Positions 1-24,470 are shown, counted from the first letter of the stretch. The stretch is 64,000 bases of DNA from Henricia sp. BOLD:AAB3569 (GCA_037783545.1 JBBELK010000060.1:2108001-2172000), one strand, 5' to 3'. Notes: a model not told the origin generated them from the sequence alone. Translations and numbers: made by a program.

Positions 1-291
1 TCAAATATTCAAACATTCAGTTTTAAGTCCCTACATGTAGTTATATAGGAAATTTGTACATGTATGGTGTTTGAGAAACGTATGTTGACACTGTTTTTTC
101 CCCCTTTGATGGTTAAGTTACCTTCTTAGAACAGCTTATGCTTATTTATTATTTTGAGACAACGTGCAGGTTTTTGAGCAAAAATGTAGTCTTGATTGAT
201 AAACTGACCCTGTTATCGAGAAAAGACCCAATTCTAACTTAATTTTCTCAAAATAATCAATTTTATTTTTGTTATATTTGTAAAGGTTCAG

Positions 292-12413
<12,122 letters not shown>

Positions 12414-12587
12414 CAGTTGACCATTGCTTGGGTAATGTTGTACACTTGGATCAAATCTGTAGGTTACAGCAGGCAGCTAAGGTCTAGTAATGTGTCAGAA
12501 TTCGGATGTTTAACAATAAGAGCGCCACCAAGCGTTTCTGTTGGAGATGATATTTTCTGACAGAGGGGTCGACGTCGGTGCATTCGT

Positions 12588-13358
12588 TTAAAGGTACACA
12601 CCTGCCTACTGTTTACATGATTTAGTGATGTAGGAGCATTGACAATACTTTTTTGATGGTCGTTGTGAAAAAAGATCATCAAAATATCCTGTAATTTACT
12701 AAAGATGTGCAAAATTAACAAAAACGGTCAAAAGACGGGTTATACACTTTACCAGCCGTTGCAACTACGCGCGAGCTTCACGACTTTGTCACAGACGATT
12801 CGCTCTTCTCCTGCTCGGGATATCTCAAATTTTGAGGAGTTGGCATCATGTTTTTTTTCTTCACGAACGTACACGAAGCAACACACCCGGTCGTGTGTTC
12901 ACTCAGGCTATTTGCCGTACTGTACGGGGGGAAATATCATACACTCCACGGTAGCCTGCCGTAGCACGCGCTCGCTCCCGTTTTCCGGACTCTCGAAACA
13001 AAGTTATGTTCGAATTTTCATACTTATGTTTAACTCTGTTTCGTACCTGTAGGAATAGTCTCTTTTGTCAATTACTTATAAATATTGGGGGAAAATTAGA
13101 GTTGAATTTGGTGCAGTTGTGCAGTAACAAACTTTTATACGGCTGGAAATACAACTAACTCACAAGACCAAGTGACTTTTCGGAACCAGAATTTGGTTCC
13201 CAAAAGTAACGTTGAATTTTTCAAAAGTGCTCAAAAACGGCCAAATTTGACGGCGTCTTTTCAGGATATATCTGATTAACTCTCGAAAGCGCTTCAGAAT
13301 AATGTATGGGTCTATTTCGAGCCCAAAATAGCCCAACAAAGAAGGTGTGTTCCTTTAA
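12588..13358. mobile_element. TTAA-flanked element with TTAAAGG(T/A)ACACACC ends
   Basis: The left end is TTAAAGGTACACACCTGCCT. The right end, complemented, is TTAAAGGAACACACCTTCTT. It is about 770 bases and carries open frames with no recognisable transposase motif. This is another family with TTAA borders. Confidence 0.65.
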
Positions 13359-13359
13359 T

Positions 13360-14724
13360 GCACAAACAATTCAGACTTGATTTAAAAACAAATACCTGAT
13401 TTAGAGGTTGACATTGATTCAGGAATCCTAGATTATCTAAATATATACAATTAACAATGTTTGCGAAGAAAAAAGTTCAATTGGTGCTCTTTTCTCTAGA
13501 ATAGGCAGCATAATAATATACTTTATCACATGTTTTAAAATGCTCGTGTTGACCTTTCCCCTTGCCTGACGCGTGCACACATCAAATGTAGCCTCTCCGG
13601 TTCAAACTCTTAGTGGCGTCTGTATTGTCAAACGCTCGATTTAATTTGTGGTTGTACATAAATGTACATGTACACTATACATATATATAATATATAAAGC
13701 TACATGTAGTGTTAATATGTCCAGGGGGCGTTCAATAGCACAATATGTACGCCGGTATTGGCCATACCGGCATACCGAAAACGTTGAACGCAACGGAACG
13801 CATGGTATTCCCAATACGTATTGAATCCCAACTCGAACGTGGTACGCTTTCCATACCAAGATGGCGGCGGCCAAATTGCGGCTACGACCTTGACGTTTCA
13901 AGTTAATGTTTTGTTACAACATTCGGAGTGCGGAGCAGAATTTCAAAGCGTTTATTCTTTGACTGTGAAAGACCAGCGTGCAGCCGCAGTGCTTTGCAAA
14001 CCGCGTTGTGCTGTCCACATACATTTAAATCTGATAAGTACTGAATATAACCAGCTGCAGCTGCCTACGACTGAACATGTTGAATCATACGGCCCAGATA
14101 TCTTAGATTTGATGCCTTATTTCGTCAGATTGGGGATAATTGGGGCAATGTGTCCCTGGCTTAAAACTTTGAGACACTTTTCAATTTAACCCAAAATAGT
14201 CCAATGCAGACGTGCCGTAAACTCGCAAAATACTCATGTGTTGCCTGTTGATTGTATTTCACGAACGCGAGTGGGATAATGCAGGCACATGCACTCACCT
14301 GGGAGTGCACATCTAGGGAAGAATTCACATGATGCACATTGGATATGTACTGGTTACTTTTGAATTGACAGTTAGTGTACTTTTCTACAGCTGTAATTCG
14401 TTTCTCGTAATGGATGCGGTACACTTGGAGTATTACAGGGTAAATGAGTGTGTTCTACCGCACATTGGAAAGAAAGAATTGCTGAAATTAATTAACTAAT
14501 TAATTCTCCAGAATTTATGGTCATTATAAAAATTGTGGTCACCCATTAACTATTTGACCCTACCAATTGGTTTACTTTCGTTGTAATATAGTGTATATAT
14601 TTTTTGACTTGATATTTAGGTAATTTGTTTGATTACATGTACTGTGAACTATGCCTGTGCAGACGGATGCGACTTATTCTGACTGTTATAGGTATATTAT
14701 CAGTGCTCCCCCCAAAAAATATGT
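13360..14724. other. Intergenic; repeat copy and unexplained GC-rich patch
   Basis: Positions 13410-13620 hold the AATGTTTGCGAAGAAAAA repeat. Positions 13720-13900 start GGGGGCGTTCAATAGC and contain CCAAGATGGCGGCGGCC. The sense frame from that ATG stops after nine codons. The longer + frame over 13821-14189 has no recognised homology. No gene is called. Confidence 0.45.
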
Positions 14725-14872
14725 ATAGACCCTTTGCACCAGCGGCCATGACAGAGGCAGGTTTCTTATTTAAATGATGTGACAATAGATCCACAAAGTG
14801 TTTACTCATGCATGATGCACGGTGACAATGTGACTGCCCCCTGTCATGGCCGCCCGTGCAATATCTATAATA
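14725..14872. mobile_element. Small MITE, ATAGACCCTTTGCACCAGCG termini
   Basis: The left end ATAGACCCTTTGCACCAGCG with GGCCATGACAG is inverted at the right (CTGTCATGGCCGCCCGTGCA). It is about 148 bases long. Confidence 0.6.
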
Positions 14873-14924
14873 CTTTCAAAACCAGCTAGGGGCCAAAAAG
14901 AAACTTGACTATTTGTTGTATTGG

Positions 14925-15419
14925 TTATAAACTCCTCAAAAAAAGTTCGGAAAGTCAGGTTTGACTGACGATTTCTCTCTTGTTACTAAATCATTTCCCT
15001 TGAATTTGGTATCATTGGAAAGCCCTGTTATTCCTCTTTACAGTGATGTGTCATTTGTTATGATTAATCAATTGGGGGATGTGCAGTATAGCGGAATACA
15101 GGGGTGGGTGGAAAGTGAAATGTCACAAAATTCACTGCTATTGCCATGCAGTGCATTCCCCTTTTGCTTGGAGGATGGGAATGTGTCAATGCACTTTTTG
15201 ACAATAGCAATGCATTTTGTGACATTTCACTTTACACCCGCCCCTGTATTCAGCTGTGCTGCACATCCCCTAATTGCTTAATCATAACAAATGAAACATC
15301 ATCGTAAAGAGGAATAACAGGGCTTTCTAATGATATAAAATTCAAGGAAAATGATTTAGTAACAAGAGAGAAATCGTCAGTCAAACTTGACTTTCCGAAC
15401 GTTTTTTGAGGAGTTTATA
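14925..15419. mobile_element. Long palindromic fold-back element, copy 2
   Basis: It has the same ends (TTATAAACTCCTCAAAAAAA and its inverse at 15419) and the same interior as 11804-12298, but in reverse order. The arms pair internally, and the two copies also form a 0.5-kb inverted repeat with each other 2.6 kb apart. Confidence 0.85.
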
Positions 15420-17300
15420 TTGATTTACTGAAAAATACAAACATGACTCAAATAGAGTGACAGCATGTCAGACAGGATCACTGGTGAACTGACAACTTAC
15501 TCAAAACCGAATAAAGACAAAATAATAATCTAAAATATCTTATTTTTCACAGCTGTGTCAAGTTTCTTTTTTGAAAGAGTATACATATAGTGTCTGTGCA
15601 CTTAAAAATTAATATTACCGATTACCGGTTATTGTTTACTATTTTCTCAGTGTGTCGAAACTTCTACCAGAGAAATATCTACCAGAGTGGAACAGAAAGT
15701 GCAATTAAACTAGAACAAACATTTTTTTTAATGTCTCACTTTTGCATTATATTTTACCAATATGTTATTCAAAAGCAAAATACAAGTGATCTCGTGGACT
15801 GGGAACGAGTCTAGGCAAACCAGTCTTGCCTTGAGCAAGATGGTAATTATATGGTTAATTCCCCAAATTCGGTGTCCAAAATGTTTAGTGTCCCAGTTAT
15901 GTACGATACCCTGTGCATCAAAAATCGCCACTGTGATTACAGGCTACAGCACCAATTTCTTGAATATTTTGTTCTGTGATTACTGACAAATATTCAAAAC
16001 AAAAGACCATAAAGGCTCATAATTTGTATCATCATATTGAATAGGAATTTGTTGTTTACATGGTATTTACATGTTATTTACATGTTAGCCAATGTTAAAA
16101 TTATCATAACTCAAAAACTGTAAGAGTGCCCATCCCAAATCTTTCTGGAAATGTTCCTTACACGTACATCTTAAGCTAACAAATAAAAACAAATTACGCA
16201 TTTTGACAAATACGCAATTTCTGCAAAGGTTATAAATTTACATAACTTTTTTTGTGGTTCGAGATACAATTTTGATGTTATTTTATAAAATGAAGCCCAT
16301 TTCAAGAGCTTTAAAATGATGTAAAGTTTATCTCTCTAGGTCCATTACTTTTAGAGATATAACTGTCCAAACATAGCAAATCATGCTAATTAGTCAAAGT
16401 TCGTTGACCCGTATCTCAAAAATTAATTGACCAAATGACATAAAAATTTAGTTCTCGGGGTTTCTCTAGGAGTCCAATCAGTACACCAAAGTTCATTTCA
16501 ATCTGTGAGGGTCAGGTCCAAAAGCTTGTTGAATTGACATGGAATGACCCAAATGAAAATTAATATTTTCTACTGGAAAACCACTTTCAATCACTAAACA
16601 CACTTCACATGTCACACTTTTGGACCCCTAATTTTGGGAATTACCCATTGCTTTATAGCCGGCCTCTGTACAGCCAGTTTATTGTATATTATCAGTGGGC
16701 ACAATAAAGTCAGTTGATAATTTATGAAAATCCATTTTAATCTATTTTTTCCAAGAAGAGTCGTCTTGTTTTACATTTCTTTTTCAGCTTTACTGTGCAT
16801 AAAAAGTACTTGCAAGCAGTTCAATAATCTTTCTTGTTCTTGGTAAGTCTTTACAATGTACATTTTAGTGTCGCCAACGTGTCTATGAGCCCATAGACCG
16901 CTGGGAGTTTTCAAATTGCACACTTACGGTATTCAAGCTTTTCGGCTCTTGCACGATGGAATTTCGTTATCTCTAGTTTCCTTTAGTAATAATTCTCAGT
17001 TGACATTCTAATTGTTTGCCAACGTCCTTTTGAGGAAAAGACTTCCATGTAAGTTACATTTTTACGGCCTGGGGCAAATTTGTCCATCAAAACATTCTGG
17101 AAGCAACTGGCAGTATGGCTTTTGCATTATACAATTACAACAGGGAATATGCTACCTCCTCGCACAATTAGCTGTTCCCTATAGAGTAGAGCTGAGATGT
17201 CGGTAATGTAATCTTATGAAATCCATCAAAATCTTCCGGAACTAGGGAGTGGATTTTAATGGATTTGGGATATCGAGAATTTCCCAAACAACCATTTCCT
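15420..17300. other. Intergenic, no feature supported
   Basis: The sequence is AT-rich with no good splice-bounded frame, tRNA fold or inverted-repeat element that I can define. Phrases such as TAACTCAAAAACTGTAAGAG (16100-16540) read like an old dispersed repeat. Confidence 0.5.
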
Positions 17301-17311
17301 TCCATAGTAAA

Positions 17312-17945
17312 ATCAAAATTACACCAAAACTAAATTTCAGAAATGCATTTTCAAAATTACAGCTGATGCTGTACACTAAAAAATACAGACATGTTCAAAG
17401 ATTTTAATGCTGGAAAAAAAAAGAGATTTCTTGTACAGTTCTCCGACTCTGCTCTGTCCAATGAAATTAGAACTCCATATACAATTATGTAATGGAATGA
17501 ACACCCACTTGACATTAATTTAGGAATCCTAGATTATTTAAATACATAATTAACAATGTTTGCGAAGAAAAAAGTTTAATTGGTGCTCTTTTCTCGAGAA
17601 TAGACAGCATAATAATATACTTTATCACATGTTTTAAAATGCTCGTGTTGACCTTTTCCCCTTGCCTGACGCACGCACACATCGAATGTAACATTAAAAT
17701 TACACCAAAACTAAATTTCAGAAATGCATTTTCAAAATTACAGCTGATGCTGTACACTAAAAAAATACAGACATGTTCAAAGATTTTAATGCTGGAAAAA
17801 AAAGAAGAGATTTCTTGTACAGTTCTCCGACTAAAACGGCAGACGGTGGCTTCAAATTTCATTGGTAAATGAAAGCCACAATGAAATAAGCCACAATGAA
17901 ATTAGAAGTCCATATACAATTATGTAATGGAATGAACACCCACTT
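17312..17945. repeat. Local direct duplication, 380-435 bp period
   Basis: AAAATTACACCAAAACTAAA through TTCTTGTACAGTTCTCCGAC at 17312-17450 recurs at 17692-17830. AAATTAGAA(C/G)TCCATATACA through GAACACCCACTTG at about 17464 recurs near 17896. The copies differ by small indels. The AATGTTTGCGAAGAAAAA repeat sits between them. Confidence 0.8.
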
Positions 17946-18035
17946 GCTCAAACCTGTTCATGGATGTGTGCCCAAAGGGGTAAAAAAAAAAAACACCATA
18001 CGGACTGATCAAGTTTGGTAAATTTAAAAGTCATT

Positions 18036-18432
18036 ATTGATTGCTTTCCGGTGACGTCACCCCTGCCATCCACCATTTTTGTGGGCATTTTCCATGACCC
18101 ACGTGGCTCGAGTAATAACCGGCAAAAAGAGCAAGAAAAGCGCATTGGTTGTACTTACCTTTGTTGTTTGAGCTTGCTTTGTTGTATCGATAAAGATAAA
18201 AAAGTATTTCTTCAGGCTAAAAATCGCGATCAAGTAAAAGCACTTTCGTGTTTACAAGCTGCAGTGCATGCTCAATAATTTGAACGTATCACAACGCGCG
18301 CGTGCGGCATCTTCGAATGAAAATACGCTGGTGAGTATTTTTTATGCGTGTTCACGTGCGTCTATTGGCGAGTGCGTGACTGTTGACCACCAAACATCCC
18401 CGGATGTTCTACGTCACGGAAAGCAATCAATT
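18036..18432. mobile_element. MITE with ATTGATTGCTTTCCGGTGA termini, copy 2
   Basis: It has the same terminal inverted repeats and interior as 7005-7404 in the same orientation, with scattered substitutions and a few small indels. Confidence 0.75.
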
Positions 18433-18604
18433 CAGAAAAAGTAATGTTTCAAAATTCCACTTTTTTTTTTAGAGAGCACCGACTATGATTTTACTTGATG
18501 GCTCACTCCCTTTTTTAAAGGTATTTTATATATAATTTGGTAGTTTTGCTCTTTGATGTTTGCAATTCCAATAGTGTGTGCAATTTACAACAAAAGTAAA
18601 GGCA

Positions 18605-19215
18605 CTAGAACGTCAAACCCCAGGGCGAACACGCCCCGGGGGTGCCCTGGGGTAACGCACGATTGTTCACTCCCGAGTTCAACCCCGCGTGTTTTCACAC
18701 TTGTCTTTCTTAAACCACACATATTTCACCCCGGGGGAGCTCGCCCTGGGGATCGGCACCCTCGTTTCCCACTTGAGCAAGTCAGTCCCCAGGGCGAGCG
18801 CCTATCAAGTAGAATTTCTCGTCATTCTGTCCAGTTTTAGTTGCTTTTCTATTTCGTCGTCCTCCCACATTTCTGAATGTCCTCATCCCCCAGATTTGCC
18901 TTTCAGCTGACTATACTTTATCTGTGATGTAGCTGACGTATTTAAAGGTGATATTTATACTGTGCAATGGAACTCCAAAGACATGAAAATTAGAATCGCA
19001 CGGGTTGAAAATGTTATGCCAGCGTATGTACATGTACTGTAGCTATTTTGTTATGGTATTTACGCAAATCAAACTTGGCCCGCTGTCAAGTGACCATCGT
19101 CATTGCTCGCCCCGAGGAAAAGAGCAATCTCGGGGGTGGCGCGGGGGTGAAAATTTTAAGTGGGAAACCAGGCTTATTTTCACCCGCGTCGCCCCGGGGC
19201 CACCCCCGAGATTTG
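18605..19215. repeat. CCCCGGGG-rich inverted element
   Basis: Blocks such as CCAGGGCGAACACGCCCCGG, CACCCCGGGGGAGCTCGCCC and CTCGCCCCGAGG...GCCCCGGGGCCACCC recur. Similar blocks occur at 44353-44730, 52857-52990 and 54030-54180. Probably a degenerate MITE family. Exact ends were not defined. Confidence 0.5.
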
Positions 19216-19277
19216 GACTACATTGTAGTGGGAAAAGGCCTTATGGGAGAACTTGGCTATTCTAATTTGGTGAGCAT

Positions 19278-19763
19278 TTAAAGATAGTATACATGATTGA
19301 TAAACTGTTACAAATAGTTTTATTCCCCTTTGTGATTGAAGATATGCATGATTAAAACCAACCTGAGCAAAAACCAGCTCCGTACTTCGTCTAACTTTTG
19401 AGAAAACAGTCAAAAAAGGGTTTGCAGTCATTTCGCCCCAAAACCACTTTGCCCTGAACCATTTCGCCCTGAACCATTGGGCGATGTAGTGTTTGGACGA
19501 AGTAATTTGGGGAAAAATAGCACTCGGGCGAAGTGGTTTGGGACAAAATGGTACTTGGGCGAGATGGTTCTGGGGCGAATTAAATTTTCTTCTCATGAAA
19601 CGAAAACTAATTGTTTTACTCATTTCTCAAAGACTATAGCACTTCAGACAAAACCATTTTAGGGGAAGTTTTCTACGGTCATCATGTTTATATTGTGTAA
19701 GTTGGGCGTAAATCTGAGAACATTTCTGATTTGTGAGATTACCAATGGTGTATACTGCCTTTA
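19278..19763. mobile_element. TTAA MITE, TTCGCCC-repeat family
   Basis: The left end is TTAAAGATAGTATACATGAT and the right end is GGTGTATACTGCCTTTA with the final A lost. The order of internal blocks is the same as in 2617-3141, with fewer TTCGCCC units. Confidence 0.7.
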
Positions 19764-19890
19764 GGCCCCAAAACAGGGGGCACTGTGATATCATACTTTC
19801 TTGGACTCCTCACCCCCAAATTTAATAGCCACGCACCCACAACCCTCTAAATTTTCTGACCGGTGCCCCCTGCCATACGTGTGTAGCAGA

Positions 19891-20100
19891 GTTGTAATTA
19901 AGTCCATCACAAGTCCACCACAAGTCCCTGAATCCTAATTCAGGTCACAAGTTATTCAAATGAACTTCAACAAAAGCATTCTTTTGTGCGTGTTCGTCCT
20001 TTGCTTTTTTTTACTGGACTTGTGCGGGACTTGTGATTTTTATTGGCTTTTGACTTATGTAATAGACGTGTGATGTACAACGTCTACAAGTACAACCCTG
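19891..20100. repeat. CACAAGTCC-rich MITE
   Basis: It starts AGAGTTGTAATTAAGTCCAT and ends CTACAAGTACAACCCT, an imperfect inverse, with CACAAGTCC words inside. It is related to 31611-31893 and 37927-38209. Confidence 0.5.
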
Positions 20101-20156
20101 GTGTGTATGTATCTTAGTCTGTATAGTGTTGTTTTGGAATACATGTATTTACCATA

Positions 20157-20691
20157 GGGGTGTTCGAGATGCTTACACCGGGTAACATGGGGTTTACACC
20201 GGGGGAAGCCCCCAGAAGATGCAAAACGAACGACACAGGGTTTCGCTTTGAATTCTGGGAACACAGGTCAAAGGTTGTTGCCGGGTGGGGCTTTATTAAT
20301 GCCGTTATTGTTCGACTCGCGATGAAAAATGAAGCCGGTGCCACGCAAAAATAGTTGCCCTAAAGTGCCGCAATAAACTTTGTCAATGCCCACAGACATC
20401 TACTGATTTAGTAAAATGTATTTACAGCCCTATTCCCTGTTATTTTGTGTCATAAATCTGTGTTTTTCTTCGTACTCACGTCACGATTCCAAACTGTCCG
20501 CCATGTTTTACTGCTCACGGTTACTAGGTGACGTTATTACACCGAGTTTACACCACAGACCCGCTGGTGAGCTCGGGCAGTAGTGGCTGCCACCGAGGCA
20601 GACTCGTGTAGCACGTGATGGCTAAAAGAACGCTCCGGTGTAAGTTGGTGTTACCCGGTGTAGGCATCTCGAACGCCCCCCATATGAATGT
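20157..20691. mobile_element. MITE with GGGGTGTTCGAGATGC termini
   Basis: The left end is GGGGTGTTCGAGATGCTTAC followed by ACCGGGTAACA. The right end complement is GGCGTTCGAGATGCCTACAC followed by CGGGTAACACC. The inverted arms are over 30 bases. It is about 535 bases with no transposase frame. Confidence 0.75.
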
Positions 20692-20692
20692 A

Positions 20693-21280
20693 GAGAGTGT
20701 AACTAAATGAGATACATGTAAGGGTTGCCTAAATCATGCCACCAATGACCAACATAATTTCAAGAAATTTGGAACCAAACCCTGTCCAAACATTGCAACC
20801 AATATTCTTCAGTAACCTGTCAAATATTTTCAGAAAAATGTTTGTCGTGTGTGGTGAATACCAATTGTATGTTGTCCAAATTTACGCTATCAGCCAGCCA
20901 GTCAGCATTTGTGTTGTGGTCTTGTGGACACGTGTTCACCTTTTGTACACGACACTAAACAGAGTCAAAGAAATGGGTAAGTATAGTAGGAACATTAGAG
21001 AGGTTGCACAAGCGCACGGATACGGATACCGCAACAGATACGTCACAGGTTGTGACGTCATACACGTCCAACTACCTGCTACGCATTTGCAAAGCACGGA
21101 TATTGAGCTCGCTGTGCGTCAGCACTAAACGCGTAGTGGAATTTCGGATTTCTAGTGTTTTTTCTCATTTTTCATTGCGTTTACGAGCCAGGTTGAAAAG
21201 AGTTGCAAAACCACAGGAATGCCACTGTTACGGATAGCTAAGCGTATGTGTACGCGTATCGCTCCTGTAATCTGGAAAAA
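20693..21280. other. Intergenic, possible degenerate element
   Basis: GGATACGGATACCGCAACAG with a nearby TGACGTCA resembles the inverted GTATCCGTATCCG block near 48.2 kb, so an old repeat is likely. No gene is supported. Confidence 0.4.
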
Positions 21281-21517
21281 CCTAGTAAGGCCACATAAAA
21301 AATATTGCTTGTTTCTCATCAGCGCATGGGTAAAAATTGTACGACCCGGGCAATTTATATTTTATAATTTATATATATTTTATGTGCAACGTGTAGTTGG
21401 CGTTATGCTATTCATATGTTGTTGATGTGGGTTAGGTTGGCACATATGGCAAACGCAGTGCTCTGTGTGATTTTTATTTACATGTATGCTCGACATGACT
21501 ATGCTCGACATGACATA

Positions 21518-21561
21518 CACGTTGTTCATGACGCCGCACAGTGCATGTCATGAACAACGTG
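21518..21561. repeat. Short perfect hairpin
   Basis: CACGTTGTTCATGAC and GTCATGAACAACGTG are 15-base perfect inverted repeats with a 14-base loop. They lie just before the LINE sequence. Confidence 0.8.
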
Positions 21562-21562
21562 T

Positions 21563-22133
21563 GACCGTCAGTGATTTGGTCACTGTCTTTGTTTCCTTTG
21601 TGCGCCCTGTGTTAGAATACGCTGCACCCGTCTGGACCAGTGGCATTACTAAAAAGCAGTGTACAGATTTAGAACGAGTGCAGAAGCGGGCTTGCAAAAT
21701 TATTTTCGGTACAGAGTACGGTTCGTACTCTAATGCGTTGGAATTACTTCAGCTAGATACACTGCAAGTACGAAGGCACAATTTGTGCCAATCATTTGCG
21801 AAATCACTCCCTATTTCTGTGTTGAAAAAACACCTCCCTCCTGTTACAACTAGATATCAATTGCGGAACTCGAATCAGTATTCCATGTTCCGTTGTAGAA
21901 CCGAACGTTTTAAGAAAAGTCCCCTTCCGTTTCTTATTCGGTTGCTAAATAATACCAAGTAGTACCTTGGCCTTGGCTGTTGTCTCAATCCACACTTATT
22001 TTTAGTTTAAGTTTTAGTTTTTGTCGGAATTTACGTGTTTTTTATAATGTATACAGTACCTGTTTGTAATTTTCTCTGTAATTCAGCCTTTGGCTGCCAT
22101 TGAGATTTTAATAATAAACCAACCATGAATGAA
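21563..22133 (+). mobile_element. 5'-truncated non-LTR retrotransposon, RT C-terminus (CR1/L2/Jockey-like)
   Basis: The frame ending at TAG 21960-21962 encodes about 130 residues with FVRPVLEYAAPVWTSGITKK, then LERVQKRACKIIFG. It goes on with the YSNALELLQLDTLQVRRHN-type tail typical of the C-terminal end of CR1/L2/Jockey-clade reverse transcriptase proteins. The catalytic part is absent, so this is a dead 5'-truncated insertion. A short 3' UTR follows. It ends in CCAACCATGAATGAATGA, consistent with the short tandem tails of these LINEs. In-frame codons upstream of about 21563 belong to flanking DNA. Confidence 0.85.
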
Positions 22134-22266
22134 TGATCAACATGTGAATAGCATAACGCCAACTACACGTTGCACACAAAATATATATAAATTATAAAAT
22201 ATAAATTGCCCGGGTCGTACAATTTTTACCCATGCGCTGATGAGAAACAAGCAATACTTTTTATGT

Positions 22267-22361
22267 GGCCGAAGTCAAATTTTGGTGAAAATTGAGTTAG
22301 ACCCATATTTGGACTTTTCCCCTTTAGTTAAAAATGTTAAACTCAATTTTCACCAAAATTT
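22267..22361. mobile_element. 95-bp hairpin insertion in the right IR arm
   Basis: GTCAAATTTTGGTGAAAATT with GAGTT, and its exact inverse, surround a 40-base loop. The block interrupts the right arm at the position where the left arm reads CTAGTAAGGCCAC, so it inserted after the arms formed. Confidence 0.8.
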
Positions 22362-22377
22362 GACTTACTAGGTTTTT

Positions 22378-23340
22378 CTACAGGAGATCTATCAGCTTGC
22401 GAAACCTCACTATTAGTTTTTTTCTAATGACATAAAGTCAATACAATTATCAATGTGAATTTTCTAAAATGTTTTTGGATAGAGGTTAATGTTTTATTTA
22501 AAACAACATTAAGTTCTGTGTGTGACCTGATAGTATGCTCGCTGATTCATTCTGTGGGAAAACATTTTAGGGGTTCATGTACAAGATTCTACTGAAAATT
22601 GATTGTGGATAAAAGCTTACTGTAGGACGGTTTGGATGAGACGTCTGGATGCAGCGTCTGGATGTGACCAGTCAGAAGAATCACGCTTCAAGTCAAACAT
22701 GGAACAAGATTTTCAGCTTCATTGGAACTGGTTCCATGATGTCCAGGTGATTGGGAAAGGAAGATTCTCACGCTGTCTTGTCAGACCATGGATGTAGATA
22801 CTTGCTGGAATGATTTCTTAAAAGGTTCTTGTCAAAATCTTGGAAGAGAGATCCATCAGAACCCAGTGGAATTGGTGAGTTTGTGCTCTAAATGTTTGAT
22901 ATTTTACAAATAAAACATGGTTTGGTGGGAAATAATGAAAACTAATGACCCCCCAGGTGTTGGATGATTGGGACTATCTCCCGAGGTGCATCCAACACTG
23001 GGATCATTATTTTTTTACTATTTTACCTCAAACCATGTATTTGTTTTACTATACTTCATAAATAGTCTGTCATGCAGCCACGGTATTTCATGGATCCAAA
23101 TCACCAGGGGCCAATTTCATAAAGTTGTTTAGCAAAAAAAATTGCTTAATCCAAAATTTGTTTGCTTTACAATGTATGTCTTAAGACCTCCAATACTGGC
23201 AATAGATGTTAATGTTTCTTTTTCAACATCAAACAACTTAAGTTTTCAAACAATTTGAAAAGTGTGACGTAATCTTCAGATCAATGTTCATGTCGCCCGA
23301 TCACCTTACATTTGTAACAAACACAAACGCCAAACTCTAG
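22378..23340 (+). other. Intergenic; one weak exon candidate at 22788-22874
   Basis: ATG 22788 in ACCATGG context opens 29 codons (MDVDTCWNDFLKGSCQNLGR and on) that run exactly into a donor TTG|GTGAGT at 22875. No homology is recognised and no partner exon is certain, so it is recorded only as a possibility. A GGGGCCAATTTCATAAA half-element lies at 23105. Confidence 0.25.
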
Positions 23341-23516
23341 TATATTTTTGTGCGCTATTTAATTTCAGTTACATTTACAGAACTAATCCGTATTCACTGA
23401 GGCATGAAATGCCAAACATGATTGACATTAAGAAAAGCATGAAACCTATGTCTACATGTATATTCTAACTATAGTACAATAATCATTTAGTATTTACATT
23501 AACATTTGTGGGTACA

Positions 23517-24220
23517 GGGGCCGATTTCACTAACGCGTTGCGATGATCGCTAATGCCCAAATCAATCGCTAAACTCGAAATCGATCGCAACTTTGCGATC
23601 AACTTCAAAGAGCGATTTCACAAAAATTAAGCGATGGCGTTGGCCATCGCTAGTTGATTTTTAGCGATGAATATTTAGCGACGACTAATTTGTCATCGTA
23701 AATGGAAACATTCATCGCTAAAATACAATTTCGCGTTTTTTTCAGTGCGTCTCGAAATGGCGTTTCAGTTGTTGTACATAAACAATGCAAGATCATTACA
23801 GAGAGAGAGGGAGGATTTTCAGGGACAGGACAAATCCTCTGGATTCATAGTGACAAAAAGATGCACAAATATCGGTTTACGCGGAATGGCGTCATGAGAA
23901 TTATTTACATTTGCAACCGTTGAAGTATTTGTGGCTTTCAGGTTTTACGCTATGCTGCTTCTATTCCACAACATCCGATCATGGCATATCTGAAGCTAGT
24001 GTCTGCAGAATCGTGCATCGAGTCACTGAATTTATGGTTGTTTACGCGTTACTAAGCAATCGCCCTCGTCCAATAAATTTATTTATAATTAATACTCATC
24101 GCTATTGCGACGGCTTTAGTGAAATGCAAAATCCATCGCCATCGCAATAACGATGGATTTGAATTTAGCGATCATTCTAACGATGATCGCAAAACAGCGT
24201 GTTAGTGAAATCGGCCCCAG
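23517..24220. mobile_element. MITE with GGGGCCGATTTCACTAAC termini
   Basis: The left end GGGGCCGATTTCACTAACGC is inverted at the right (…GTTAGTGAAATCGGCCCC). The interior near both ends is dense in GCGATGA/ATCGCTA words. It is about 704 bases. It is inserted in the old spacer copy and absent from both younger copies. Confidence 0.8.
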
Positions 24221-24224
24221 GTCG

Positions 24225-24470
24225 TTGATGCACAACAGGGGTGAAAACTTAGTGTTGCAGGTTTGATACCCGGCTGTGATACCTGTGCCCTTTAGCAAGG
24301 CACTCGACAACAATTGCTCCATTTTTCGGAAGGGATGTAAAGCCGTTGGTCTAGTGTGTTCTGTAATGCACTTAAAAGATCCCAGAGCATTCTTTCAGGC
24401 AGAGTATTAAAGGGGATTCCCCGATGTCTCTGGCCCTCGGCTGCCAATGGTGCCACCCACATGTATACGT
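24225..24470 (+). repeat. SINE-like body fragment
   Basis: Contains GTGCCCTTTAGCAAGGCACT, GTAAAGCCGTTGGTCTAGTG and CAGAGCATTCTTTCAGGCAG. The reverse-oriented repeat at 42940-43303 carries the same words. Confidence 0.6.

Larger units (their letters stand above)
21281..22377. repeat. Inverted-repeat arms flanking a LINE fragment
   Basis: The left arm 21281-21427 (CCTAGTAAGGCCACATAAAA through CGTTATGCTATTCATATGTT) is repeated inverted at 22134-22377. The right arm is interrupted by a 95-base hairpin. The arms carry the CAACGTGTAGTTGG core also found near 1.63 kb. The LINE fragment lies between the arms. Confidence 0.85.

Noticed and set aside
12705..13052. 115-codon + frame as a gene
   Set aside because: It lies wholly inside a TTAA-bordered element, with no family resemblance.
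13861..13890. CCAAGATGGCGGCGGCC as a gene start
   Set aside because: The frame from that ATG ends after nine codons with no donor site in a sensible position; the block starts like a dispersed GGGGGCGTTCAATAGC repeat.
20736..21128. 130-codon + frame as a gene
   Set aside because: No homology and no splice context, and it overlaps GGATACGGATACCG-type repeat words also seen near 48 kb.
22603..22797. Protein-kinase glycine loop (VIGKGRFSRC) suggesting a kinase exon
   Set aside because: The frame stops right after it, no other kinase motif follows, and the neighbouring frame offers an equally good exon; likely coincidence.
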